NCBI GenBank assembly: GCA_014268975.2
Contig: CP077096.1
Span: 4,129,501-4,193,500, forward strand
Length of the DNA: 64,000 nt
Reading direction: 5' to 3'
From: Pseudomonas wayambapalatensis
Lineage (GTDB): Bacteria > Pseudomonadota > Gammaproteobacteria > Pseudomonadales > Pseudomonadaceae
Part shown: positions 27,418 to 35,707 of the stretch, one piece after another
How the letters are laid out: every line of letters starts with the position of its first letter
Numbering within the stretch: the stretch's first letter is position 1
Translations under genes and position numbers: made by a program
Notes under the pieces: generated by a model
What the model saw: only the letters and a program-made list of their open reading frames with translations
The model's database searches: none
Told to the model about the DNA's origin: nothing

Positions 27418-29562
27418 GTGACCAGTATGCAAAGCACGCAGCCCAACCTGGCTGCGGATGATCCATTGCTCGATGGCCTGCTGATCCTGTGCAAGGTTCA
27501 TGGGTGCCCGGCCAGCCGCGCCAGCCTGTGTGCCGGCCTGCCGCTGGCCGACCAGCGCCTGAGCCTCGAACTGCTGCCCCGGGCCGCCGCCCGCGCCGGG
27601 CTGCAGGCGCGAGTACTGCGCCGCGAGCTAGGCGCCATCAGCCCGCTGAACCTGCCGGTACTGTTGCTGCTTGGTGACGGGCGCAGCGCCGTGCTGCAAC
27701 GCTGGAGCGAAGATGGACGGGCGCTGATACTGCCGTGCGAGGCCGAAGGTGGCGAGCAATGGGTCGAGCGCCAGGCGCTGGAGCAGGCCTACAGCGGGCA
27801 AGCCCTGTTCGCCCGCCCGCGACATACCCTCGAAGACCTGCGTACGCCACTGCTGCCACGGGTCGAAGCCTGGTTTCGCGACACCCTCAAGCATTCACGC
27901 TGGCTGTACAGCGATGCCCTGCTGGCCAGCCTTCTGATCAACCTGCTCGGGCTGATGGTGCCGCTGTTCGTGATGCAGACCTACGACCGCGTGGTGCCCA
28001 ACCAGGCACTCTCGACCCTGTGGGTGCTGGTCATCGGCCTGTTCATCGGTACCGCCTTCGAGCTGGTACTGCGCATGGTCCGCGCGCACCTGCTGGACCA
28101 GGCCGGCAAGAAGACCGACCTGATCCTGTCCGCCACACTGTTCGAGCGCATCACCGGCATGGCCATGAAAGCACGCCCGGCCAGCATCGGCGGCTTCGCC
28201 CAGAGCATCCACGACTTCCAGGGCCTGCGCGAATTCCTCACCGCCGTCACCCTGACCAGCATCATCGACCTGCCCTTCGTGGTGCTGATGCTGCTGGTGA
28301 TCGGCCTGCTCGGCGGCTGGCTGGTGCTGATCCCGCTGGTGGCCTTCCCGCTGGCGGTGGGTGTGGCGTTGTTCATCCAGATACGCCTGCGCGATACGGT
28401 GCAGAAAAGCCTGAGCCTCGGCGCCGTGCGCCAGGCCTTGCTGATCGAAACCCTTGGCGGCCTGGAAACCCTCAAGGCCTGCGGCGCCGAAAGCGAACGC
28501 CAGTATCTGTGGGAACACACCAACGGCGCCATCGCCCGTCTCGACGCCCATGCCCGCAACCTGTCGGCCCTGGCCAGCAACGGCACGCTGTTCATCCAGC
28601 AGTTCTGCGGCATGGCCACCATCGTCGCGGGGGTCTACTCGATCATCGCCGGCAGCCTCAGCGTGGGCGCCCTGGTCGCCTGCTACATGCTCGGCAGCCG
28701 GGTGCTGGCGCCGCTGGGCCAGATCGCCGGGCTGATCACCCGCTACCAACAAGCGCAATTGACCATGCGCAGCACCGACGCACTGATGAGCTTGCCGCAG
28801 GAGCGCCAACCCGGCCAGCAGGCACTGGAGCATACGGCGCTGCAAGGCGGCCTGGGCATCAGCCACGTGACCTTCCGCTACCCCGGCCAGGTTGCCGCTG
28901 CCCTGAACGACATCAACCTGTCGATCAAACCCGGGGAGCGCATCGGCATCATCGGCCGCAGCGGTTCGGGCAAGAGCACGCTCGGGCGGTTGTTGATGGG
29001 GTTTCATCACCCTGACGAAGGCCAGGTGCTGCTGGACAACCTCGACCTGCGCCAACTGGATATTGCCGACCTGCGCAACCAGCTGGGCTATGTCGCCCAC
29101 GACATGCCCCTGCTGGCAGGCAGCCTGCGCGACAACCTGACCTTGGGCGCACGCCACGTCAGCGATGCGCGCATGCTCGAAGTCGCCGAGCTGACCGGCG
29201 TCAGCGAACTGGCCCGCCAACATCCGCAGGGCTTCGACCGCCCGCTGGGCGAGCGTGGCCAACTGCTCTCCGGCGGTCAGCGCCAGGCCGTCCTGCTGGC
29301 CCGCGCACTGTTGCTGGAGCCGCCGATCCTGATTCTGGACGAACCCACCAGCCACATGGACAACAGTAGCGAAGACCAACTGCGCCAACGCCTGCTGGCC
29401 TGGGTGCCCGGCAAGACCCTGCTGCTGGTCACCCACCGCAGCTCGATGCTCAGCCTGGTGGATCGGCTGGTGGTACTGGACAACGGCAAGGTGGTGGCCG
29501 ACGGGCCGAAGGACGCGGTGATCGACGCCCTGCGCAAAGGCCGTATCGGCGCAGCCCTGTAA
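27418..29562 (+). CDS. LapB-type peptidase-domain-containing type I secretion ABC transporter
   Basis: This 714-residue protein has an N-terminal C39-like domain (about residues 15-140) that lacks a clear catalytic Cys-His-Asp set, as in other adhesin exporters, then a six-helix ABC membrane domain (about 165-440) and a nucleotide-binding domain. The last shows Walker A GIIGRSGSGKST, signature LSGGQRQAVLLARAL, Walker B ILILDEPTSHMD and the H-loop LLVTHRSSM. It energises export of the adhesin across the inner membrane. I chose GTG 27418 because AGGAG lies 9 nt upstream; ATG 27427 is too far from it. It lies 67 bp after the TolC gene and 54 bp before the HlyD gene. Confidence 0.92.
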   Translation: MTSMQSTQPNLAADDPLLDGLLILCKVHGCPASRASLCAGLPLADQRLSLELLPRAAARAGLQARVLRRELGAISPLNLPVLLLLGDGRSAVLQRWSEDGRALILPCEAEGGEQWVERQALEQAYSGQALFARPRHTLEDLRTPLLPRVEAWFRDTLKHSRWLYSDALLASLLINLLGLMVPLFVMQTYDRVVPNQALSTLWVLVIGLFIGTAFELVLRMVRAHLLDQAGKKTDLILSATLFERITGMAMKARPASIGGFAQSIHDFQGLREFLTAVTLTSIIDLPFVVLMLLVIGLLGGWLVLIPLVAFPLAVGVALFIQIRLRDTVQKSLSLGAVRQALLIETLGGLETLKACGAESERQYLWEHTNGAIARLDAHARNLSALASNGTLFIQQFCGMATIVAGVYSIIAGSLSVGALVACYMLGSRVLAPLGQIAGLITRYQQAQLTMRSTDALMSLPQERQPGQQALEHTALQGGLGISHVTFRYPGQVAAALNDINLSIKPGERIGIIGRSGSGKSTLGRLLMGFHHPDEGQVLLDNLDLRQLDIADLRNQLGYVAHDMPLLAGSLRDNLTLGARHVSDARMLEVAELTGVSELARQHPQGFDRPLGERGQLLSGGQRQAVLLARALLLEPPILILDEPTSHMDNSSEDQLRQRLLAWVPGKTLLLVTHRSSMLSLVDRLVVLDNGKVVADGPKDAVIDALRKGRIGAAL

Positions 29563-29616
29563 ACGACGTCAAGAACGGCGCTGCCAGAGGCTCCGTGGTT
29601 TTCATCGGAGGTAGAC

Positions 29617-30972
29617 ATGCCCCTCAGCCAAAGCGTTCGCAGCCATCTCGCCGGCGCCGACAAGCATGCCGAGCGCGACTACATGCCGGAGCTGGCCGGC
29701 GCCACCCTGCAGGACTCGCCGCGCCTGTCGCGCATCACGGTGTGGCTGGCAGCAGCGCTGTTGCTGGTGGCCCTGGTTTGGGCCAAGTTCGCCGTGCTCG
29801 ACGAGGTCACGGTCGGCGAAGGCAAGGCCATCCCCTCGAGCAAGGTGCAGGTGATCCAGAACCTCGAAGGCGGCATCGTCACCGAGATCTTCGTGCGCGA
29901 AGGACAGATGGTCGACAAGGGCGCCACCCTGCTGCGCCTGGACGACACCCGCTTCAAGTCGAACAAGGGCGAGAGCGAAGCCGACCGCTACGCCCTGACC
30001 GCACAGGTCGAGCGCCTGTCGGCCGAATCCGAAGGGCGCCCCTTCGCGCTGTCGGACGAAATCCGCGCCAAGGCACCGCAGGTGGCCGAAGACGAAATCG
30101 CCCTCTATCAGTCGCGTCAGCGCCGGCTCACCAGCGAGAAGCAGACGCTCAACGAACAACTGCGGCAGAAGACCCAGGAGCTCGCCGAATTCCGCTCCAA
30201 GGTCGATCAGTACCGTTCAGCGGTTGGGCTGCTGCAGCAAGAGCTGGACATGTCGTCGCCACTGGTGAGCAAAGGCGCCATTTCTCCGGTGGAAATCCTG
30301 CGTCTCAAGCAGCGCAGCGTCGAAGCCCGCGGCCAACTGAACGCGACCAACCTGGCCATTCCTCGCGCTGAAGCGGCCATTGCCGAGATTCGCAGCAAGA
30401 TCCAGGAGTCCGAGGCGAGTTTTCGTTCCGACGCGGCCAAGGAGCTCAATGACAAGCGCACGGAATTGTCGAAGATCACCGCCACCAGCATCGCCATCGA
30501 CGACCGGGTCAACCGCACCACCGTGGTGTCGCCAGTGCGTGGCATCGTCAAGCTGCTCAAGGTCAACACCATCGGCGGCGTGGTCCAGCCCGGCAGCGAC
30601 CTGGTGGAGATCGTGCCGATCGAGGACAACCTGCTGATCGAGGCCAAGGTGCGCCCGCAGGACGTGGCGTTCCTGCATCCGGGGCAGGTGGCGATGGTCA
30701 AGTTCAGTGCCTACGACTACACCATCTATGGCGGGCTCAAGGCCACGCTCGAGCTGATCAGCGCCGACACCGTCACTGACGACAAGGGCAATGCGTTCTA
30801 CCTGATCCAGGTGCGCACCGAGAAGAACCATTTGGGCGGGGACAACAAGCCGCTGCTGATCATCCCGGGGATGACCGCGACGGTGGACATCATCACCGGG
30901 CAGAAGAGCGTGCTGGATTACCTGCTCAAGCCGGTCATGAAAGCCAGGACCGAAGCAATGCGCGAGCGGTGA
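29617..30972 (+). CDS. LapC-type HlyD-family periplasmic adaptor of the type I exporter
   Basis: This 451-residue membrane fusion protein has one N-terminal membrane helix (about residues 40-60, TVWLAAALLLVALVWAKFAV) and a lipoyl-like half motif VIQNLEGGIVTEIFVREGQMVDKG. A long coiled-coil hairpin follows (about 130-290), then the second lipoyl half VVSPVRGIVKLLKVNTIGGVVQPG and a beta-barrel with the IPGMTATVDIITGQKSVLDYLLKP ending conserved in this group. It links the ABC protein to the TolC channel. The start ATG 29617 has GGAG about 8 nt upstream. It is the last gene of the exporter operon; a REPIN follows 18 bp later. Confidence 0.92.
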   Translation: MPLSQSVRSHLAGADKHAERDYMPELAGATLQDSPRLSRITVWLAAALLLVALVWAKFAVLDEVTVGEGKAIPSSKVQVIQNLEGGIVTEIFVREGQMVDKGATLLRLDDTRFKSNKGESEADRYALTAQVERLSAESEGRPFALSDEIRAKAPQVAEDEIALYQSRQRRLTSEKQTLNEQLRQKTQELAEFRSKVDQYRSAVGLLQQELDMSSPLVSKGAISPVEILRLKQRSVEARGQLNATNLAIPRAEAAIAEIRSKIQESEASFRSDAAKELNDKRTELSKITATSIAIDDRVNRTTVVSPVRGIVKLLKVNTIGGVVQPGSDLVEIVPIEDNLLIEAKVRPQDVAFLHPGQVAMVKFSAYDYTIYGGLKATLELISADTVTDDKGNAFYLIQVRTEKNHLGGDNKPLLIIPGMTATVDIITGQKSVLDYLLKPVMKARTEAMRER

Positions 30973-30990
30973 GGGCCGTGGGATTGGTGG

Positions 30991-31092
30991 TGGCCTTTTC
31001 GCGGGCAAGCCCGCTCCTACAGGGGCCCCACAGCATTCAGAATGCTATGGGGCAGTCCAATTTGTGGGAGCGGGCTTGCCCGCGAAAAGGCC
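30991..31092. repeat. REPIN (inverted pair of REP sequences)
   Basis: Two P. putida-type REP sequences face each other: 30991-31021 (core GCGGGCAAGCCCGCTCCTAC) and 31063-31092 (the reverse, core GTGGGAGCGGGCTTGCCCGC). The spacer itself folds: GCCCCACAGCATT pairs with AATGCTATGGGGC. It sits in the 130-bp gap between the exporter operon and the convergent DTW gene, where it may stabilise or end transcripts. Confidence 0.85.
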
Positions 31093-31104
31093 CCCGCCAA
31101 TCCG

Positions 31105-31704
31105 TCATCCTTGCCCATGATTCCGAGCAAAGGTCTCAGCCCCCATGGCGCTGATCTGCCCCTCGATCAATGCCTCGAACGGTCTGAGCAATTCATCGAA
31201 ATTCGCGGGCTGTTCCAACCCATTCAACACCTGCACCACCGCCTCCAAGGTCGACAGCGCACCCTCCTCCGGCGCCTTGCGCAGCCGGTAACGCGAGGGC
31301 TGCACCTGGCCAAGCGTCACCCGCGGCAGTCCCCCCAACAGCGGATTGAGGTACAGCAGCTTGCGTGCCTTGCGCCAGGTACCGTCGGGGACGATCAGCA
31401 GCAGCGGCAACGCATCGCCTTCGCCATAGGCCGATACCACCTCGGCCTGCTCGCCCGGGAACAACAGCGCCGGACGATAGCCGGGGGTGGCCAGCAGTGC
31501 AGGAAGATCCTCGAAGACTTCGCCAATCACCAGCTCGGCATTGCGCAGCCCCAACGCAGCCAGGCGGGCGGTGTTCAGGGCGTGGCTGGTTTCACTGGGG
31601 TGCTGCAGCAGGACCACGCGGGTGCGGCTGTCGAGTGACGGGATCAGTGGGCAAAGGCAATGGGCGAGCGGACGCTGGCAGCGCTCGCAGCGGGGTCTGG
31701 GCAT
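31105..31704 (-). CDS. DTW-domain tRNA-uridine aminocarboxypropyltransferase (TapT/TuaA-like)
   Basis: This 199-residue protein has the DTW-domain layout: an N-terminal zinc-like cysteine cluster (CERCQRPLAHCLC), a SPOUT-like core with VLLQHPSETSHALNTARLA, and the namesake block PDGTWRKARKLLYLNP followed by PSRYRLRKAP. E. coli TapT/TuaA of this family installs acp3U in the variable loop of several tRNAs using SAM. The ATG at 31704 (MPRPRCERC) starts directly at the Cys cluster; an upstream open stretch to 31782 is not conserved. It lies 84 bp downstream of aer on the same strand. Confidence 0.87.
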   Translation of the reverse strand: MPRPRCERCQRPLAHCLCPLIPSLDSRTRVVLLQHPSETSHALNTARLAALGLRNAELVIGEVFEDLPALLATPGYRPALLFPGEQAEVVSAYGEGDALPLLLIVPDGTWRKARKLLYLNPLLGGLPRVTLGQVQPSRYRLRKAPEEGALSTLEAVVQVLNGLEQPANFDELLRPFEALIEGQISAMGAETFARNHGQG

Positions 31705-31788
31705 GGGGGTCTCCGTTGGCGGAGGGATTTTGCCATATGCCGGAACTGTATGCCGGAAATCGGGGCCCGCGTTGCGGGCCACCCCCCT

Positions 31789-33354
31789 CTAACGATTGAA
31801 CCGCTCCGCCAGGCTATGCAGGTACTCCGCCATCCGCTCCAGATCCTGGCTGATCTCAGCCCCCTGCTTCGCCTGCCCGGCGCTTTCGTCGCACAGGTGG
31901 GCAATGCGCACGATCTGCTGGTTGATATCCTCCGCCACATGGCTCTGCTGCTCGGACGCGGTCGCCATCTGCTGGCTCATGCCGGTAATGCGGCTCACCG
32001 CCTGGACGATGCCGGTCAGTGCCGACTGCACCGCCTCGACGCTGTGCACGCTATCGCGAGAAATCTGCTCGCCGCGGCTGGCGCTGCTCACCGCGCGCTC
32101 GGCACCGGCACGCAGCGAGGCAATGATCTGGTGGATTTCCTCGGTGGAGGTGCGGGTACGCTGGGCCAGCGAACGCACCTCGTCAGCCACCACCGCAAAG
32201 CCCCTGCCCTGTTCCCCGGCACGCGCCGCTTCGATTGCGGCATTGAGCGCCAGCAGATTGGTCTGCTCGGCAATCGAGGTGATCACATCCACCACACTGC
32301 CGATCGACTGGGTCTGCTCGGCCAGGGCATTGACTGCCTGGCCGATGTCGTTCACCGCCTCGCTCATGCTGCCCATGGCGCGCAGGCTCTGCTGGGCCAG
32401 GTCACTGCCCTGCTGCGCCAGCTGGTCGGCATCGCCGGCCGCGTGGGCGGTACTCTGCACGTTATGGGTGACCTGCTGGATGGTCGCCGCCATCTGCGCG
32501 ATAGCGGTCGCCGACTGGTCGGTTTCGCTGCGCTGTCGGTCGAGCATCTGCGCCTGGGCATCGGACAGTTCCGCTGACTGCGCGGCCCGTGACTTGACCC
32601 CGACGCCAGCGTCCACCAGCCGCGTGAGCGCAGTCTGCAGACGCGCCTCTTCGCTGATGATCGCCAGGTCGAGCTGACCGCGCAGGCCCGGGTTGTCACT
32701 GTAGGTCAGGGCGACCAGCGGACTGGTGAAAGCCTTGGGATGCTCGGCCAGGGTACGGCGAATGGCCTGGTTCTGCCGGTGTTCGATCAGGTACCAGGCA
32801 CTGAACAGGCTGACCATCAGCAGGCCCAGCGCCGCATAGGGCGGTAGCCACAGGTAGCCTGCCGCCGCAATCAGCCCGGCACCCACCAGTGGCCAGCCAG
32901 TCCCCAGGCCATGCCCCAGCCGCGCCGCCCAGGGCACCGGCGAGCGTTCGGCCCGCAGGCGTGCGTACAACGCTTCGGCACGACGAATCTGTTCGCGGGT
33001 CGGCACCGAGCGCACCGACTCGTAGCCACTGATGCGACCGTTCTCGTAGACCGCCGTGACATAGGCGCTGACCCAGTAGAAGTCGCCGTTCTTGGCGCGG
33101 TTCTTCACCACGCCCATCCAGGGCTTGCCTTGCTTGATGGTTTCCCACATATGGCCGAACACCGACGGCGGCATGTCGGGGTGGCGCACCAGGTTGTGCG
33201 GCTGCCCCACCAACTCGTCGTAGGTGAATCCGCTGATCGCCACGAACGCGTCGTTGCAGTAAGTGATCCGGCTGTTCAGGTCGGTGGTGGAAATCAACCG
33301 CTGCTCGCTGGAGAACGTTCTTTCATGCTCGGTTACGGGCAGATTCGTGCGCAT
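31789..33354 (-). CDS. aer: Aerotaxis receptor Aer (PAS-containing methyl-accepting chemotaxis protein)
   Basis: This 521-residue protein starts with an FAD-type PAS domain (about residues 10-120, with FVAISGFTYDELVGQPHNLVRHPDMPPSVF and KNRAKNGDFYWV). It continues with a membrane hairpin (about 150-195), a HAMP-like segment and a C-terminal MCP signalling domain whose hairpin tip reads LALNAAIEAARAGEQGRGFAVVADEVRSLAQRT. Aer senses redox/energy state and directs the CheA pathway toward oxygen. The length equals that of known pseudomonad Aer proteins. ATG 33354 (MRTNLPVTEHERTF) is the conserved start. Pseudomonads often have several aer paralogues, so the exact one is uncertain. Confidence 0.9.
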   Translation of the reverse strand: MRTNLPVTEHERTFSSEQRLISTTDLNSRITYCNDAFVAISGFTYDELVGQPHNLVRHPDMPPSVFGHMWETIKQGKPWMGVVKNRAKNGDFYWVSAYVTAVYENGRISGYESVRSVPTREQIRRAEALYARLRAERSPVPWAARLGHGLGTGWPLVGAGLIAAAGYLWLPPYAALGLLMVSLFSAWYLIEHRQNQAIRRTLAEHPKAFTSPLVALTYSDNPGLRGQLDLAIISEEARLQTALTRLVDAGVGVKSRAAQSAELSDAQAQMLDRQRSETDQSATAIAQMAATIQQVTHNVQSTAHAAGDADQLAQQGSDLAQQSLRAMGSMSEAVNDIGQAVNALAEQTQSIGSVVDVITSIAEQTNLLALNAAIEAARAGEQGRGFAVVADEVRSLAQRTRTSTEEIHQIIASLRAGAERAVSSASRGEQISRDSVHSVEAVQSALTGIVQAVSRITGMSQQMATASEQQSHVAEDINQQIVRIAHLCDESAGQAKQGAEISQDLERMAEYLHSLAERFNR

Positions 33355-33494
33355 CTCGGGCGGTCCTTGCTTGTGTAGATGAGAGGGAAACTTCATCAAA
33401 GCAAGTAAAGGTTTAGCAGAGCTTTTTCACGTGCGGGATCAGCATTTGTAAGAAAAGTTCCCGACCTGACGGAATGTATTTTCGGCAACGCCGA

Positions 33495-34388
33495 TCAGCC
33501 CACATTCAACTGCGACTTGAGAAGGTCGCGGAAGGTCTGGATCAACGGTTCGCGGCTGCGCCCACGGCGGATGATCAAAGAGAATGGCGCCTGATAGCCG
33601 AAGGTAGACGGCGACAACACCCGCAGATCACCTTTGTCGGCCCAGGCCTGGGCATAGTGCTCGGGCAGGTAACCGATGTAGGCACCGGACAGGATCAGGA
33701 TCAACTGCGCCTCCATGCTTTCCACGGTCGCCGCGCTGTGCTTGAAACCGTGCCGGGCCAGTTCCGCCTGGCTCCAGTAACCCCGGCCGACCATGCGTTG
33801 CTGAGTGATGACCTGCGCCGGAATGCGCCGCTCGCTGAACAGCGGGTGGCGGCTGCTGCAGTACAGCCAGTGCTGCTCGCGGTACAACGGCTGGTACACC
33901 AGGCCGCTCATGCGCGAAGAGAAGGCGCCGATGGCCAGGTCCAGGCGGTTGTCCTGCACACCCAACTGCAGCTCGTAAGGGCTGGACACCGACAGGTGCA
34001 AGTGCACGGCCGGGTGTTCCTGGCTGTAGGCGCCGATCGCCTCGGCCAGGGGCAGCGCGCGATCGCCAACGGTGGAGTCGATCACCCCCAGGTTGAGGGT
34101 GCCGCGCAGCTCACCCTTGAGCGCCGCGGCGTATTGCTCGAAACCGTCGAGCTCGCCCAGCAGGCGCAAGGTCTCCTGGTGGAACAGCTCGCCCTTGCTG
34201 GTCAGGCTGAAACCACCACGCCCACGGTGGCACAGCACCAGGCCCAGGGCGCTTTCCAGCTGGCTCATGTAGGTGCTGATGGCCGACGTCGAAAGGTTGA
34301 GGTCGCGCTGGGCATTGGCGAAACCCTGGTGGCGCACCACGCTGGCAAAGATGCGCAACAGTTTCAGGTCGGGCAGCGATGAGGCCAT
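33495..34388 (-). CDS. LysR-family regulator, probable regulator of the divergent guanidinobutyrase gene
   Basis: This 297-residue LTTR has an N-terminal winged helix (LLRIFASVVRHQGFANAQRDLNLSTSAISTYMSQLESALG) and a periplasmic-binding-like effector domain (about residues 95-295). It is divergent from the gbuA-like gene across 227 bp. The same pairing exists in P. aeruginosa, where GbuR activates gbuA with 4-guanidinobutyrate, so that role is inferred here. ATG 34388 (MASSLPDLKLLRIF) fits the family start. A palindrome suited to an LTTR lies in the intergenic region at 34449-34464. Confidence 0.85.
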   Translation of the reverse strand: MASSLPDLKLLRIFASVVRHQGFANAQRDLNLSTSAISTYMSQLESALGLVLCHRGRGGFSLTSKGELFHQETLRLLGELDGFEQYAAALKGELRGTLNLGVIDSTVGDRALPLAEAIGAYSQEHPAVHLHLSVSSPYELQLGVQDNRLDLAIGAFSSRMSGLVYQPLYREQHWLYCSSRHPLFSERRIPAQVITQQRMVGRGYWSQAELARHGFKHSAATVESMEAQLILILSGAYIGYLPEHYAQAWADKGDLRVLSPSTFGYQAPFSLIIRRGRSREPLIQTFRDLLKSQLNVG

Positions 34389-34448
34389 GGCGCACGGGTT
34401 CCGTCGAGTGGAAATGCGCCAGAGTCTACCGCGCCTGCGCGTCGATAG

Positions 34449-34464
34449 TTCAGAAATTCCTGAA
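34449..34464. promoter_or_regulatory. Palindrome TTCAG-N6-CTGAA, candidate LysR operator
   Basis: TTCAGAAATTCCTGAA has two perfect 5-bp arms in the gap between the LysR gene and gbuA, about 60 bp upstream of the regulator start. LTTR sites are usually T-N11-A with dyad symmetry; this one has slightly wider spacing. Assignment to the LysR gene is inferred from position. Confidence 0.4.
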
Positions 34465-34615
34465 GTAAGTATTTGTCGGTAGCGATTCTTCCCGCGCACT
34501 ACCTTGCGCAGACTTGGCCGAAATGTCCCTGGTCGCCGGCGCCTTCGCGCTTGCCGAGCGTGCCGCGACACAGGTTCGAACAAACAGAACAATCGACCGA
34601 CTGATGAGGCCCACC

Positions 34616-35566
34616 GTGGACAAGATTCTCCACCAACCACTGGGCGGCAACGAAATGCCGCGTTTCGGCGGCATCGCCACCATGCTCCGTCTTCCTCACC
34701 TGCAAAGCGCCGAAGGCCTGGACGCCGCCTTCATCGGCGTGCCACTGGATATCGGCACCTCGCTGCGCTCCGGCACCCGCTTCGGCCCGCGGCAGATCCG
34801 CGCCGAATCGGTGATGATCCGCCCGTATAACATGGCCACCGGCGCCGCCCCGTTCGACTCGCTGTCGGTCGCCGACATCGGTGACGTGGCGATCAACACC
34901 TTCAACCTGCTCGACGCCGTGCGCATCATCGAAGAAGCCTACGACGAAATCCTCGAACACAACGTCATCCCCATGACCCTGGGTGGCGACCACACCATCA
35001 CCCTGCCGATCCTGCGCGCCCTGCATAAAAAGCACGGCAAGATCGGCCTGGTACACATCGACGCCCACGCCGACGTCAACGATCATATGTTCGGCGAGAA
35101 GATCGCCCACGGCACCACCTTCCGCCGCGCCGTCGAGGAAGGCCTGCTGGACTGCGACCGCGTGGTGCAGATCGGCCTGCGCGCCCAGGGCTATACCGCC
35201 GACGACTTCAACTGGAGCCGCCGCCAGGGCTTCCGCGTGGTGCAGGCCGAAGAGTGCTGGCACAAGTCGCTGGAGCCGCTGATGGCCGAAGTGCGCGAGA
35301 AGGTCGGCGGTGGCCCGGTGTACCTGTCGTTCGACATCGACGGCATCGACCCGGCCTGGGCGCCAGGCACCGGCACCCCGGAAATTGGCGGCCTGACCAC
35401 CATCCAGGCGATGGAAATCATCCGCGGTTGCCACGGCCTGGACCTGATCGGCTGCGACCTGGTCGAGGTCTCGCCACCGTACGACACCACCGGCAACACC
35501 TCGCTGCTGGGCGCCAACCTGTTGTTCGAAATGCTCTGCGTGCTTCCCGGCGTGGTGCGTCGCTGA
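34616..35566 (+). CDS. gbuA: Guanidinobutyrase/agmatinase-family ureohydrolase
   Basis: This 316-residue ureohydrolase carries the binuclear manganese motifs GGDHTITLP, HIDAHADVNDHMFGEKIAHGT and SFDIDGIDPAWAPGTGTPE. It hydrolyses a guanidino compound to urea plus an amine or amino acid. The near full-length resemblance to P. aeruginosa GbuA, together with the divergent LysR gene and the downstream Na+/solute symporter, points to 4-guanidinobutyrate, an intermediate of arginine catabolism, rather than agmatine. I chose GTG 34616 (MDKILHQPLGG) because GAGG lies 6 nt upstream and homologues start there. Longer starts upstream exist but add non-conserved residues. Confidence 0.9.
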   Translation: MDKILHQPLGGNEMPRFGGIATMLRLPHLQSAEGLDAAFIGVPLDIGTSLRSGTRFGPRQIRAESVMIRPYNMATGAAPFDSLSVADIGDVAINTFNLLDAVRIIEEAYDEILEHNVIPMTLGGDHTITLPILRALHKKHGKIGLVHIDAHADVNDHMFGEKIAHGTTFRRAVEEGLLDCDRVVQIGLRAQGYTADDFNWSRRQGFRVVQAEECWHKSLEPLMAEVREKVGGGPVYLSFDIDGIDPAWAPGTGTPEIGGLTTIQAMEIIRGCHGLDLIGCDLVEVSPPYDTTGNTSLLGANLLFEMLCVLPGVVRR

Positions 35567-35707
35567 TCACCTGAAACACCTGCAATACCCAGGCAGGAGC
35601 CGTGGGTCAGGGCCATAGAGGCCCGCCAACACTCGATGAGGAGCGCCGGACGCGGTGAGAGCGTCCGAGCGATCGATCTCGCATAATAAAGATAATCGGA
35701 GACACCC

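Noticed and set aside
30991..31092. Inverted REP pair as an ordinary terminator or sRNA gene
   Set aside because: The same core recurs at 37173, 39778, 39843 and in variant form at 63607, so it is a repetitive REP/REPIN element.
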